64,000 bases of DNA from Pseudomonas sp. GM80 (GCF_000282515.1 NZ_AKJD01000252.1:1-64000); one strand, 5' to 3'; positions 15,370 through 24,044 are shown, numbered from the stretch's first letter. Made by a program: numbers and translations. Notes: generated by a model not told the origin, from the letters alone.

Positions 15370-16779
15370 CACGGCGGCCGTCGCGGCCACCAAGGCACGG
15401 CCGAAGATCTCGGCAACACGGTCGATTTCAGCGGCGGTGATCACCAGCGGCGGCAGGAAACGCACCACCGCACCGTGACGGCCGCCCAGCTCCAGGATCA
15501 GCCCGCGCTTGAGGCACTCGCGTTGCACCAACGGCGCCAGAGCCGCGAACGCCGGCGGATGACCGAGGGCATCCGGCGCACCGTTCGGGTCAACCAGTTC
15601 AACACCGAGCATCAGGCCACGGCCACGAATGTCGCCCAGCTGCGGGAAGTCACGCTGCAGGATGCGCAGGTGCTCGCTCAGGCGTGCGCCCATGGCCGCG
15701 GCGTGCTCGCAGACCTTGTGCTCGACCAGATAACGCATCACCGCAGAACCGGCGGCCATCGCCATCTGATTGCCACGGAACGTGCCGGCGTGTGCGCCCG
15801 GTTGCCAGGTGTCGAGCCAGTCGCGATACACCACCACCGCCAGCGGCAGGCTGCCACCGATGGCTTTGGACAGCACCACCACGTCAGGCGTGATGCCGGC
15901 GTGTTCGAAGGCAAACATCTTGCCGGTACGGGCGAAACCGCTCTGGATCTCGTCGACGATCAACGCCACGCCAGCCTTCTCGGTAATTCGGCGCAGGCCG
16001 CGTAGCCACTCGATGTCGGCGGGTATCACCCCACCCTCGCCCTGCACGGCTTCAACGATCACGGCGGCGGGCAGTTGCACGCCGGCTTCGGGGTCGTTGA
16101 GCAGGTTTTCCAGATAACTCAAATTGGCTTTGACGCCCGCAGCGCCACCGAGGCCGAACGGGCAACGGTAGTCATACGGGAACGGCATGAACTGCACGCC
16201 GCTGCTGAGCAACGCGCCCAACGGCCTTTTCGGCCCCAGGCTGCCCATCAGGCTCAAAGCGCCCTGACTCATGCCGTGGTAACCACCGGAGAACGACAGT
16301 ACGGTGCTGCGCCCGGTGGCGGTGCGCACCAGTTTCAGCGCCGCTTCCACTGCGTCAGTGCCGGTCGGGCCGCAGAACTGGATTTTCGCCTCCGCCGCGA
16401 GGGCAGACGGCAGCAGGCCGAACAGGTCCTGAACGAATTGATCCTTGACCGGTGTGGTCAGATCGAGAGTGTGCAACGGCAGTTCATCGGCCAGCACTTG
16501 CTGGATCGCTTCGATCACCACCGGGTGATTGTGGCCGAGCGCCAGCGTGCCGGCACCGGCCAGGCAATCGATAAAGGTGCGGCCTTCAACGTCTTCGACG
16601 TACAGGCCTTTGGCACGCTTGAGCGCCAGCGGAATGCGCCGTGGATAACTGCGGGCGTTGGATTCCTGTTGCGCCTGACGCGCGAGCAACGGCGACTCGT
16701 TGAACTGGTACAGCGTTTCCGCTGGCGCCGAGCTGACCCGGGCCGACGACTCTTCGATAAGGCTGGTGGCGACTGACAT
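15367..16779 (-). CDS. pvdH: PvdH, L-2,4-diaminobutyrate:2-oxoglutarate aminotransferase
   Basis: 470-residue class III PLP-dependent aminotransferase. It converts aspartate beta-semialdehyde with glutamate to L-2,4-diaminobutyrate, the third residue loaded by PvdL. Motifs in order: 'DCLAGAGTLALGHNHP', 'FCGPTGTDAVEAALKL' (phosphate site), 'FSGGYHGMSQGALS', 'LIVDEIQSGFARTG' (ring Asp) and 'VVLSKAIGGSLP' (Schiff-base Lys). Its length equals the P. aeruginosa enzyme within a residue or so. The ATG at 16779 follows a GAG-rich ribosome site; the longer open frame enters the promoter region. A PvdS-type promoter lies 100 bases upstream. Confidence 0.93.
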   Translation of the reverse strand: MSVATSLIEESSARVSSAPAETLYQFNESPLLARQAQQESNARSYPRRIPLALKRAKGLYVEDVEGRTFIDCLAGAGTLALGHNHPVVIEAIQQVLADELPLHTLDLTTPVKDQFVQDLFGLLPSALAAEAKIQFCGPTGTDAVEAALKLVRTATGRSTVLSFSGGYHGMSQGALSLMGSLGPKRPLGALLSSGVQFMPFPYDYRCPFGLGGAAGVKANLSYLENLLNDPEAGVQLPAAVIVEAVQGEGGVIPADIEWLRGLRRITEKAGVALIVDEIQSGFARTGKMFAFEHAGITPDVVVLSKAIGGSLPLAVVVYRDWLDTWQPGAHAGTFRGNQMAMAAGSAVMRYLVEHKVCEHAAAMGARLSEHLRILQRDFPQLGDIRGRGLMLGVELVDPNGAPDALGHPPAFAALAPLVQRECLKRGLILELGGRHGAVVRFLPPLVITAAEIDRVAEIFGRALVAATAAV

Positions 16780-16881
16780 CTCTCGACCCCTCAATACGCT
16801 ATGGATAGTGACCAAAACAGCACACCGCACAGGTGCGCATTCCGGTCGCGGAGCGCACTTGCAGGTTTTCCTGTTCTGGAA

Positions 16882-16905
16882 ACGCTTAAGCGTCCCGAGG
16901 ATTTA
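16882..16905 (-). promoter_or_regulatory. PvdS-type iron-starvation promoter of pvdH
   Basis: On the minus strand TAAAT (16905-16901), a 16-base spacer beginning CCTCGGGAC, and CGT (16884-16882). The TAAATCC form is the classical IS-box context. It starts 18 bases downstream of the GNAT gene stop. Confidence 0.88.
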
Positions 16906-16922
16906 GACCCTTGATCGAGTTG

Positions 16923-17408
16923 TCAGGCCGAGGTGTCGAACGACTGGGTCATTGCCAGGGTCTGCAAGCCGTCGCGGGCAGCCGGTTGCGTCGATTCGCG
17001 ATAGCCCAGTCGCCGATAAAAAGCCTGGCCGGTGCGGGTGCTGTTGAGATTGACATGCAGAACGCCGCGAATGCGCAGCCAGCCGTGCAGATCGTTCATC
17101 AACGCCCGCCCTGCGCCACGACGAAACCATTCCGGCTGCACGTAGCAGAACGTGATTTCCCCGCAGGCGGCGGCCATGCCGACGCCCACCGGTTTATCCC
17201 CGAGCAGCGCAACATTCACATAGCACTGCGGATTGGCCAGCCAGGCACTGATCTGTTCGGCAGACAGTTGCGCAAGCCAGGCGCTGACTCGTTGGGGATC
17301 GTTGCGGTGATCGAACGCACAACCGACGCGGATCGAGCGTTCGATGATGCGGCTGATGATGCCGCTGTCGGCCGGGAGGGCCGAACGAATACAGATGGGT
17401 GCTTCCAT
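16923..17408 (-). CDS. GNAT-family N-acetyltransferase
   Basis: 161-residue GNAT protein. The acetyl-CoA site is seen as 'FCYVQPEWFRRGAGRALMNDL' (a variant of Q/RxxGxG/A) near residues 90-110, followed by 'HVNLNSTRTGQAFYRRLGYRE', the usual beta5-alpha4 end. The substrate is not predictable. It lies upstream of pvdH on the same strand, but pvdH has its own promoter in the gap, so a pyoverdine role is not implied. The start ATG at 17408 is clear. Confidence 0.8.
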   Translation of the reverse strand: MEAPICIRSALPADSGIISRIIERSIRVGCAFDHRNDPQRVSAWLAQLSAEQISAWLANPQCYVNVALLGDKPVGVGMAAACGEITFCYVQPEWFRRGAGRALMNDLHGWLRIRGVLHVNLNSTRTGQAFYRRLGYRESTQPAARDGLQTLAMTQSFDTSA

Positions 17409-17507
17409 GGCGCTGTTCCCTCAATCCATTGAGTCAAAGCAGGGGCCGACCTTAACCCCGCCCCGCCCGGATAGCGAACGCCAAGAAGTTACATTTGATG
17501 AGAATCC

Positions 17508-17590
17508 CCTGTAGGAGCTGCCGAAGGCTGCGATCTTTTGATCTTGTTTTCCAGGATCACAAGATCGCAGCCTTCGGCAGCTCCTACAGG
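17508..17590. repeat. REPIN, 'ctgcgatcttttg' family
   Basis: A nearly perfect inverted doublet: CCTGTAGGAGCTGCCGAAGG and complement enclose inner 'ctgcgatctt' arms, with a loop of about 20 bases. It lies between the GNAT gene and dsbS and ends 12 bases before the dsbS stop. Confidence 0.92.
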
Positions 17591-17601
17591 GGGGAGTGAA
17601 A

Positions 17602-18924
17602 TCAGAGCGTTTGCAGGGGCATGGTCAGTTCGACGCGCAGGCCGTCCGCGCGGCTGTCGAAATGCAGCGCGCAGTCGCAACGCTGGACGATCGCCTGGAC
17701 AATCGCCAGGCCGAGGCCGCAGCCGGTGCTTTGGCCGTTGCGCCAGAAGCGCTGGGTCAGGTGCTGCAAATCATCCGGGGCAATGCCCGGACCATGGTCG
17801 CGCACGACAAAACGTACGCGGTTGCCGATGGTTTCCAGGCTCACCTCGACTGCGCAATCTTCCGGTGTATGGCGCAGCGCGTTGTCGAGCAAATTGCGCA
17901 GCGCGGCAATCGCCAACACCGCAGGCATCTGCAACGGAGCCTCAGAAAGCTGCGCCGGCAATTGCAGTTTGATCCGCAGTCGTTCGCCGCCGGTAGCATC
18001 CTGAATCGCCAGTCGGGCGACCTGTTCGGCACTGCATTGCGAACCGTCGTCGAACGACAGACTGCCTTCGACTCGCGCCAGCAGCAGCAATTGCTCAAGG
18101 GTCCGATGCAGGCGATCAGCGCCCTCTTCCGCCCGCGCCAGCGATTGATCGCGAGCGCTGCCTTCGGTCATGCGCGCCACTTGCAGGTGGGTCTTGATCG
18201 CCGTCAGCGGGCTGCGCAGTTCGTGCGCCGCGTCACCGGTCAGCCGCCGCTCACGTTCGATGGTCTTGCCAATGCGCTGGAACAATTGATTCTGCGTATC
18301 CAGCAGCGGTTTCAATTCGCTGGGAAATGCCTGCAATTGCAGCGGCTCAAGCGAGTCGGCATTGCGCCGCATCAGCGCTTCACGCAAGCGATTGAGCGGC
18401 GCCAGCCCCTGGCCGATGCCCAGCCACAACAGGCACAGGCACCCAAGCAACGCCACGCCGACCGGCACCGACGCGGCCAGCAGAATCGACATGTTCAGGG
18501 CCTCGCGCTCGATCTGCCGATCCGCCGTGGTAATCCGCACATCGCCGCGTGCGAGGGTGAAACTGCGCCACGGCGCGCCGTCGATGATCTGGTCGTGGAA
18601 GCCCATTTTCTCGGCCTCCAGCGCTTGCTCGGGGTTGTTGTGACTGCGGGCGAGAATTTCCCCGCGCAACGAACTGACCTGACAGGCCATGCCGCCAGGA
18701 ATATTCAATTGTTCAGCGCTGAAATGCGTGCCCTCGCCTTTGCTCGGCAGTGTCGGCAACTGTTCCAGCAGCCCGGCGACCATGCGCGCCGACGCCACCA
18801 GACGCTGGTCGAGGGAAAACATCATCTGATTGCGCAGGTCACTGAGCATCCAGGCCGCCGCCAGCGCCCAGATCAGCGCGAACGCGGCGCCGAGGGTCAG
18901 GCTCAGGCGCAGTCGCAGACTCAT
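17602..18924 (-). CDS. dsbS: DsbS-type sensor histidine kinase
   Basis: 440-residue sensor kinase. Transmembrane segments lie near residues 8-28 and 148-170, framing a periplasmic domain of about 120 residues. The H box is 'DAAHELRSPLTAIKTHLQ', the ATP-binding N box 'ALRNLLDNALRHTP', and the G boxes 'DHGPGIAPDD' and 'STGCGLGLAIV'. Its place beside dsbR and opposite dsbDEG equals the P. aeruginosa DsbRS system (PA2479-PA2480), which responds to copper and controls disulfide genes. Its ATG overlaps the dsbR stop by one base; a GTG one codon earlier is possible. A periplasmic Cys (GGMACQVSS) is the only one obvious in the sensor domain and is a metal-ligand candidate. Confidence 0.85.
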   Translation of the reverse strand: MSLRLRLSLTLGAAFALIWALAAAWMLSDLRNQMMFSLDQRLVASARMVAGLLEQLPTLPSKGEGTHFSAEQLNIPGGMACQVSSLRGEILARSHNNPEQALEAEKMGFHDQIIDGAPWRSFTLARGDVRITTADRQIEREALNMSILLAASVPVGVALLGCLCLLWLGIGQGLAPLNRLREALMRRNADSLEPLQLQAFPSELKPLLDTQNQLFQRIGKTIERERRLTGDAAHELRSPLTAIKTHLQVARMTEGSARDQSLARAEEGADRLHRTLEQLLLLARVEGSLSFDDGSQCSAEQVARLAIQDATGGERLRIKLQLPAQLSEAPLQMPAVLAIAALRNLLDNALRHTPEDCAVEVSLETIGNRVRFVVRDHGPGIAPDDLQHLTQRFWRNGQSTGCGLGLAIVQAIVQRCDCALHFDSRADGLRVELTMPLQTL

Positions 18925-19604
18925 CACTTGCCTTGATCTCCGCCATCTGCCGGGCCGAGCCGATAACCCAGGCCGCGCACGGTTTCGACGATGCCCTTGC
19001 CGAGTTTGCTGCGCAGGTGATGGATGTGTACGTTGAGGGCGTTGCTTTCCAGCTCGTCGTTGAAGCCGTAGACGCTGTCCTTCAGTTGCTCGGTGGAAAG
19101 CACCCGCCCACGATTATGCAGCAGGGCTTGCAGCAACGATTGCTCGCGGCGCGACAAATCCACCGGTTGCCCGGCGAGGGTGGTTTCGCGGCTGCTCGGG
19201 TCATAAGTCAGCGCGCCGTGTTCGATCAGATTGACGCTGCGGCCCGCCACGCGGCGCAACAGGGTTTGCAAGCGCGCGAACAGTTCACGCAGATCGAACG
19301 GTTTGAGCAGGTAATCGTCAGCGCCGGCCTGCAAGCCATCAACGCGGTCGGTAACCGAATCGCGTGCGGTCAGAATCAGTACCGGGATTTCCAGGCCACT
19401 TTGCCGCAATTGTTGCAGCAATTTGAGGCCATCTTCGTCGGGCAGGCCGAGATCGAGCACCATCACGTCAAATTCGGCGACCTTGAGCATCGCCCGCGCC
19501 TTCGACGCCGTGTTGACGTGGTCGACGGTCAACCCCTGCGCCGTGAGACCGGCAACGATCCCGCTGGCGATCAACTCATCGTCTTCGCAAACCAGTACGT
19601 GCAT
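18924..19604 (-). CDS. dsbR: DsbR-type OmpR-family response regulator
   Basis: 226-residue response regulator. The receiver has the acidic pair D8/D9, phosphoacceptor D51 (VLDLGLPDEDG), T79-type 'LTAR' and the 'LLKPFDLREL' Lys. The C-terminal winged helix has 'LSRREQSLLQALLHNRGRVLS' and 'VHIHHLRSKLGKGIVETVRGLGYRL'. It is cotranscribed with dsbS and divergent from dsbD. A tandem repeat in the shared gap is the probable binding site. In P. aeruginosa DsbR activates dsbDEG in response to copper through DsbS. Confidence 0.87.
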   Translation of the reverse strand: MHVLVCEDDELIASGIVAGLTAQGLTVDHVNTASKARAMLKVAEFDVMVLDLGLPDEDGLKLLQQLRQSGLEIPVLILTARDSVTDRVDGLQAGADDYLLKPFDLRELFARLQTLLRRVAGRSVNLIEHGALTYDPSSRETTLAGQPVDLSRREQSLLQALLHNRGRVLSTEQLKDSVYGFNDELESNALNVHIHHLRSKLGKGIVETVRGLGYRLGPADGGDQGK

Positions 19605-19690
19605 GGTGAGTCCCGTAGAAAAAAGCCGATTAGGCAGTTGGCCGATTAAGCTGACATTATGCCCCGAACGTCACAGCGACAAGGGCATGG

Positions 19691-19710
19691 CGGTTAATCA
19701 TCGGTTAATC
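19691..19710 (+). promoter_or_regulatory. Tandem direct repeat, probable DsbR operator
   Basis: CGGTTAATC at 19691-19699 is repeated exactly at 19702-19710, an 11-base period as expected for two OmpR-family monomers bound side by side on one helix face. It lies 48 bases before the dsbD start and about 87 bases before dsbR, in the divergent gap of 153 bases. It fits activation of dsbD. Confidence 0.65.
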
Positions 19711-19757
19711 GCCACCGCCCATTGTGCACCTCACTTGCACAGGGACAAGGCTCCTCC

Positions 19758-21491
19758 ATGCGTCATTTTTTTCTTTTGTTTGCTCTGCTGATTTCGAGCC
19801 TGGCCCAGGCTGGAAACAACCCATTTGAGTCAAAACCGGAGTTTCTGCCGGTCGATAAAGCGTTCGTGCTCACGTCCGAGCGTCTGCAATCGGGTGAAAC
19901 CCAGCTGTTCTGGCAAATCACCGACGGCTATTACCTGTATCAGAAACGCCTGAAATTCGACGGTCTGAGCGCCGAACAACAACCGGCATTGCCCGAAGGC
20001 GAATCGCACAGCGATGAGTTTTTCGGTGAGCAACCGGTTTACCGCCAAGGCCTGGAAGTCAAAATCCCCGCCTCGGCCAGCGGCCAGATCAAGGTCAGCT
20101 ATCAGGGCTGTGCCGATGCCGGCCTGTGCTATCCGCCGCAGACCCGAGTGATTGACCTCGGCGGTAAAGCCGCCGTCGCGGCAAGCGCCGAAGCACCTGA
20201 TCAGGCCTTGGCCAGCAGCCTGCAACAGCGCGCACTGGGCTGGAGTCTGCTGGTGTTCTTCGGCCTCGGCCTGCTGCTGGCGTTCACCCCTTGCACGCTG
20301 CCGATGCTGCCGATTCTCGCCGGTATGGTCGTCGGCAGTGGTGCCACACCGCGTCGCGGTTTTGCGCTGGCCGGCAGTTATGTGATTTGCATGGCGCTGG
20401 TGTATGCGGCGATGGGCGTGATTGCCGCGCTGCTTGGCGCGAACCTGCAAGCATGGTTGCAGAACCCTTGGCTGCTCGGCACCTTTGCCGCGATCTTCGT
20501 GGTGCTGGCGTTGCCGATGTTCGGCTTCTTTGAACTGCAACTGCCGGTGGCGCTGCGTGATCGCCTCGAACACGCTTCGCGCAGTCGCAGTGGTGGCAGC
20601 CTGGTCGGCGCCGGCGCGCTCGGCGCGCTGTCGGGCTTGCTGGTCGGCCCGTGCATGACCGCGCCGCTGGCCGGCGCGCTGTTGTATATCGCGCAGAGTG
20701 GCAATGCCCTGCACGGTGGCTTGATTCTGTTCTCGCTGGGCATCGGTATTGGTGTGCCGCTGTTGCTGCTGGTGACCGTCGGCAATCGTTTCCTGCCCAA
20801 ACCCGGCGAGTGGATGAACCTGCTCAAGGGCGTGTTTGGTTTCCTCTTTCTCGCCACTGCGTTACTGATGTTGCGGCCGGTGCTGGACCCGTCGTTGTGG
20901 CTGGGCTTGTGCGGCGCGCTGTTGTTGATTGCCGCTTACAGTGCCTGGAAACAATCCGAAGGCTTTGGCCGTGTTGCACAGATGTTCGGGGCAACGGCGC
21001 TGCTGCTGGGTTTGTGGGGCAGTTTGCTGGTGATCGGCGCGGCGGGCGGCAGTGATGATCCGTACCAGCCGTTGCAGGTTTATAGCGCCGGTCGCACGAC
21101 CAGCGCTGCACCCAATGGCCATGAAGCGTTCACCACGATCAACACTCCCGACGCCCTGCAACGCGAACTGGATACAGCGAAAACCAAAGGCCAATGGGTC
21201 TTGCTCGACTATTACGCCGACTGGTGCGTGTCGTGCAAAGTCATGGAAAAACAGGTGTTCGGCAAGGACAAGGTCATGCAGGCATTGAGCGATGTGCGCC
21301 TGCTCAGGCTTGATGTCACCGCCGACAATGCCGCCAGCCGCGAGCTGCTCAGCCGTTACAAAGTGCCGGGGCCACCGAGCTTCGTCTGGATCGGCACGGA
21401 CGGCGCAGAGCGTCGCAGCCAGCGCATCACCGGCGAAGTCGATGCCGACACGTTCCTGCAACGCTGGGCCACCACCCGAGACGCCAATTAA
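19758..21491 (+). CDS. dsbD: Thiol:disulfide interchange protein DsbD (second-type, DsbRS-linked)
   Basis: 577-residue three-domain DsbD. Signal peptide 1-19. The periplasmic alpha domain has its Cys pair in 'YQGCADAGLCYPP' (near 117 and 123). The membrane beta domain of about eight helices has Cys in 'FTPCTLPMLP' (near 179) and 'VGPCMTAPLAG' (near 298). The gamma thioredoxin domain has 'DWCVSCK' near 490. All six working cysteines are present, so it should carry electrons from cytosolic thioredoxin to periplasmic partners, here the next two gene products. The ATG at 19758 starts the signal peptide. dsbE begins inside its stop codon. Confidence 0.93.
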   Translation: MRHFFLLFALLISSLAQAGNNPFESKPEFLPVDKAFVLTSERLQSGETQLFWQITDGYYLYQKRLKFDGLSAEQQPALPEGESHSDEFFGEQPVYRQGLEVKIPASASGQIKVSYQGCADAGLCYPPQTRVIDLGGKAAVAASAEAPDQALASSLQQRALGWSLLVFFGLGLLLAFTPCTLPMLPILAGMVVGSGATPRRGFALAGSYVICMALVYAAMGVIAALLGANLQAWLQNPWLLGTFAAIFVVLALPMFGFFELQLPVALRDRLEHASRSRSGGSLVGAGALGALSGLLVGPCMTAPLAGALLYIAQSGNALHGGLILFSLGIGIGVPLLLLVTVGNRFLPKPGEWMNLLKGVFGFLFLATALLMLRPVLDPSLWLGLCGALLLIAAYSAWKQSEGFGRVAQMFGATALLLGLWGSLLVIGAAGGSDDPYQPLQVYSAGRTTSAAPNGHEAFTTINTPDALQRELDTAKTKGQWVLLDYYADWCVSCKVMEKQVFGKDKVMQALSDVRLLRLDVTADNAASRELLSRYKVPGPPSFVWIGTDGAERRSQRITGEVDADTFLQRWATTRDAN

Positions 21492-22372
21492 TGCTGACGT
21501 TCACCCTCGGCACCTTTGCCATTGCGCTCAACCACCTGCTGCTGATCAGTGCTCTGGCGCTGGCGACCTTTGTCGGCTGGTGGGTGGCCAAGCGCGGCAG
21601 TGACAACCCCGAGTCGGCGCTGTTCAGCCTGTTTCTACTGGGCATGCTCGCGGCGCGCGTGGCGTTTGTCGTGCTGTACTGGGCGCACTATCGCAATGAC
21701 CCGTGGCAGATCATCGACCTGCGCGATGGCGGTTTTCTCGCCTGGCCGGGGGTGATCGTATTGCTGCTGGCGGCGCTGTATCGCGGCTGGCGCCGGCCTG
21801 GTTTGCGCCGGCCGCTGGGCTTTGGCGTGGTCAGCGGCGTGGCGTTCTGGTTGCTCGCAACCCTGTCACTGAATATCTATGAACAAGGCACCCGGCTGCC
21901 GGACATTTCCCTGCGCAACGCGGCCGGGGAAACCATCCAGCTCAGCGACTATCAGGGCGGCCCGTTGGTGATCAACCTGTGGGCCACGTGGTGCCCACCG
22001 TGCCGCCGCGAAATGCCGGTGCTGGAAAACGCCCAGCAGCAACGACCGGATCTGACCTTCCTGTTCGTCAATCAGGCCGAAAGCATGCAAAGCGTGGCGA
22101 CGTTTCTCGAAACCCAGGGCCTGAGCCTCAATAACGTGCTGTTCGACCGCAGTGGTCGCCTCGGTCAAGCCGTGGGTTCCATGGCATTGCCGACTACGCT
22201 GTTCTATAGCCCTGACGGTCGGTTGCTGAGCAGTCACCTTGGTGAGCTATCGAACGCCAGCCTGGCCCGTGCCCTGGAAAACTTTGGCACGCCAACCCCG
22301 AATTCGAACCCGGCCATCGCACCGGCCACCTCTGCAAGGAAACTGCCATGCCCCGCCTCCGCCACCTGCTGA
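21491..22372 (+). CDS. dsbE: DsbE/TlpA-like thioredoxin fused to a membrane domain
   Basis: 293-residue fusion. Residues 1-130 hold about four transmembrane segments resembling the core of prolipoprotein diacylglyceryl transferases (for example 'LYWAHYRNDPWQIIDLRDGG'). Residues 135-270 form a TlpA/DsbE thioredoxin with WCPPC (C168, C171) and the cis-Pro loop 'ALPTTLFY'. It starts by TAATG overlap on dsbD and its last 25 bases overlap dsbG, so the three are coupled. In P. aeruginosa the equivalent gene is in the DsbRS regulon. The role of the membrane half is unknown; it may anchor the thioredoxin or exchange thiols. Confidence 0.85.
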   Translation: MLTFTLGTFAIALNHLLLISALALATFVGWWVAKRGSDNPESALFSLFLLGMLAARVAFVVLYWAHYRNDPWQIIDLRDGGFLAWPGVIVLLLAALYRGWRRPGLRRPLGFGVVSGVAFWLLATLSLNIYEQGTRLPDISLRNAAGETIQLSDYQGGPLVINLWATWCPPCRREMPVLENAQQQRPDLTFLFVNQAESMQSVATFLETQGLSLNNVLFDRSGRLGQAVGSMALPTTLFYSPDGRLLSSHLGELSNASLARALENFGTPTPNSNPAIAPATSARKLPCPASATC

Positions 22373-23118
22373 CGCTGACCCTGGGCACCGCCCTGCTGCA
22401 CTTGCCGTCCGTGCAGGCTGCTGAAGAATTGCCGGCGGCGATCAAACAGATCGAAGCCAAAGGCGCGAAAATCGTCGGCCAGTTCGATGCGCCCGACGGT
22501 CTGCGCGGTTATGCGGCGCAATACCAGAACCGTGGCATGGCGCTGTACCTGACCCCGGATGGCAAACACGTTTTGCTGGGTAATCTGTACGACGCCGACG
22601 GCAAGGACCTCAGCAGCGAACCATTGCAAAAACTGGTCTACGCACCGATGGCCAAGGAAGTCTGGGCCAAGTTCGAGGCGAGCAACTGGATTCAGGACGG
22701 CAACAAGGATGCACCGCGCACGGTGTACCTGTTCAGCGACCCGAACTGTCCGTACTGCAACATGTTCTGGGAACAGGCGCGGCCTTGGGTCAAGGCCGGC
22801 AAAGTGCAACTGCGGCACATCATGGTCGGGATCATCCGTGAGGACAGCCCGGGCAAATCAGCGGCGTTGCTGGCGGCGAAAGACCCGAGCAAGGCGCTGG
22901 AAGATCATGAGAAGGCTGGCAAGGGCAGCTCGCTTAAAGCGCTGAAGGATATTCCGGTGGCGGTGCAGAGCAAACTGGCGGCCAATATGCAGTTGATGGA
23001 AGACCTCGATCTGCAGGCGACGCCGGCGATTTTCTACATGGATGCCAAGGGTGAGCTGCAACAGCAGCAAGGGGCGCCGTCGCCGGACAAGCTGGCGCAG
23101 ATTCTCGGGCCCAAGTAA
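22348..23118 (+). CDS. dsbG: Periplasmic disulfide isomerase DsbG
   Basis: 256-residue exported protein with signal peptide 1-24 (HLPSVQAA|EE). The N-terminal dimerisation domain leads to a thioredoxin-fold domain with active site C134-PY-C137 (SDPNCPYCNMF) and cis-Pro motif 'ATPAIFYM'. DsbG isomerises or reduces oxidised cysteines in periplasmic proteins, with DsbD as its reductant. It is the last gene of dsbDEG, and a REPIN follows at once. Confidence 0.9.
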   Translation: MPRLRHLLTLTLGTALLHLPSVQAAEELPAAIKQIEAKGAKIVGQFDAPDGLRGYAAQYQNRGMALYLTPDGKHVLLGNLYDADGKDLSSEPLQKLVYAPMAKEVWAKFEASNWIQDGNKDAPRTVYLFSDPNCPYCNMFWEQARPWVKAGKVQLRHIMVGIIREDSPGKSAALLAAKDPSKALEDHEKAGKGSSLKALKDIPVAVQSKLAANMQLMEDLDLQATPAIFYMDAKGELQQQQGAPSPDKLAQILGPK

Positions 23119-23123
23119 GCAAG

Positions 23124-23182
23124 ATCAAAAGATCGCAGCCTGCGGCAGCTCCTACATGGGCTGTCGCAGGCTGCGATCTTTT
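23124..23182. repeat. REPIN, 'ctgcgatcttttg' family (short form)
   Basis: Inverted arms 'aaaagatcgcagcctgcg' and its complement are separated by about 20 bases with one copy of the 'gcagctcctaca' end. It fills the convergent gap between dsbG and the hydrolase and touches the hydrolase stop. Confidence 0.85.
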
Positions 23183-23994
23183 CAATGGCGCTCAGCCAGG
23201 AAGGCGAACAACACCTCCGTGACAAACTCGGGATTCTCCAGATTGGAGATATGCCCCGCCTGCGGCACCAGCACCCACGGGCAGCCAATCAACTCAGCCA
23301 TTTCCTGTGCTTCCGAAGGTGGTCGCGGTTTGTCCTGATCGCCGCACAGCACCAGCGTGGTTGCAGCGCTCAACTCGCCCAGACGTGGCAACAGATCATC
23401 GCGGCCAAAGGTGATACGCCCCATCGGCACGATGCTTTCGCGCAAGCGGTCCGACGAATACGCCGCCAGTTTTGCACGGAAATCCTGATACAACGCCGAC
23501 TGCGGATCGATGCCCGGGCGGAAAAAGATCGGCACAACGATGTCGAGCAGTTGCTCGCTGATTTCACCGGTTTCTTCGATTTGCTTGAACAGCGAGAAGT
23601 AATACTGACGGGTAGGCTCCGGTTCGACGCCGACATAGGTGTCCATCAGCACCAGGCCGTTGATCCGCTGCGGTGCCGCCAGCGCCAGACGCACGCCCCA
23701 CATGCCGCCGACCGACAAGCCGACCAAGGTAACCTGATCGATGTTCAGATGATCGAGCAAGGCCTGCGCCTGCCTGGCGATGTCGTCCAGCGAGCGGGTG
23801 TTTTCAGGCAGCCGCCCCGACTCGCCATGACCCCACAAATCCAGCGCAATCACCCGATAGTGCGGCGACAACGCGGCGATCTGCGGTGCCCACATGGCCT
23901 GATCCCACAGATAACTGCCGGCCAGCAGGACTGCCGGGCCGGTGCCTTGATCGATGTAATGCAGTGCTTGTCCGTCAACCGTTAAAAAAGGCAT
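23182..23994 (-). CDS. Alpha/beta hydrolase next to pvdL
   Basis: 270-residue alpha/beta hydrolase. The nucleophile elbow GLSVGG gives a Ser near residue 94, an acid is expected in 'CGDQDKP', and the base His is in 'PQAGHISNLENPE'. The N-terminal 'YIDQGTGPAVLLAGSYLWD' shows a modified oxyanion loop. It is no type II thioesterase of the PvdG kind (no GHSxG). The substrate is unknown. It lies 231 bases downstream of pvdL on the same strand, yet a terminator-like hairpin stands immediately before its ribosome site and no PvdS-type promoter was found. A link to pyoverdine is therefore positional only. Confidence 0.75.
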   Translation of the reverse strand: MPFLTVDGQALHYIDQGTGPAVLLAGSYLWDQAMWAPQIAALSPHYRVIALDLWGHGESGRLPENTRSLDDIARQAQALLDHLNIDQVTLVGLSVGGMWGVRLALAAPQRINGLVLMDTYVGVEPEPTRQYYFSLFKQIEETGEISEQLLDIVVPIFFRPGIDPQSALYQDFRAKLAAYSSDRLRESIVPMGRITFGRDDLLPRLGELSAATTLVLCGDQDKPRPPSEAQEMAELIGCPWVLVPQAGHISNLENPEFVTEVLFAFLAERH

Positions 23995-24011
23995 CGATTC
24001 ACCTGCGCGGT

Positions 24012-24044
24012 AAAAAACAGAACCGGCAGACTGAGCTGCCGGTT
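24012..24044 (-). terminator. Terminator-like hairpin between pvdL and the hydrolase
   Basis: Read on the minus strand, a 9-bp stem AACCGGCAG / CTGCCGGTT with a 6-base loop is followed by a run of Ts ending 18 bases before the hydrolase ATG. It would end pvdL transcripts. Its closeness to the hydrolase start also allows an attenuator reading. Confidence 0.6.

Noticed and set aside
23182..23994. Hydrolase next to pvdL as the PvdG thioesterase
   Set aside because: The nucleophile motif is GLSVGG instead of the type II thioesterase GHSxG, the lid pattern differs, and no PvdS-type promoter precedes it.
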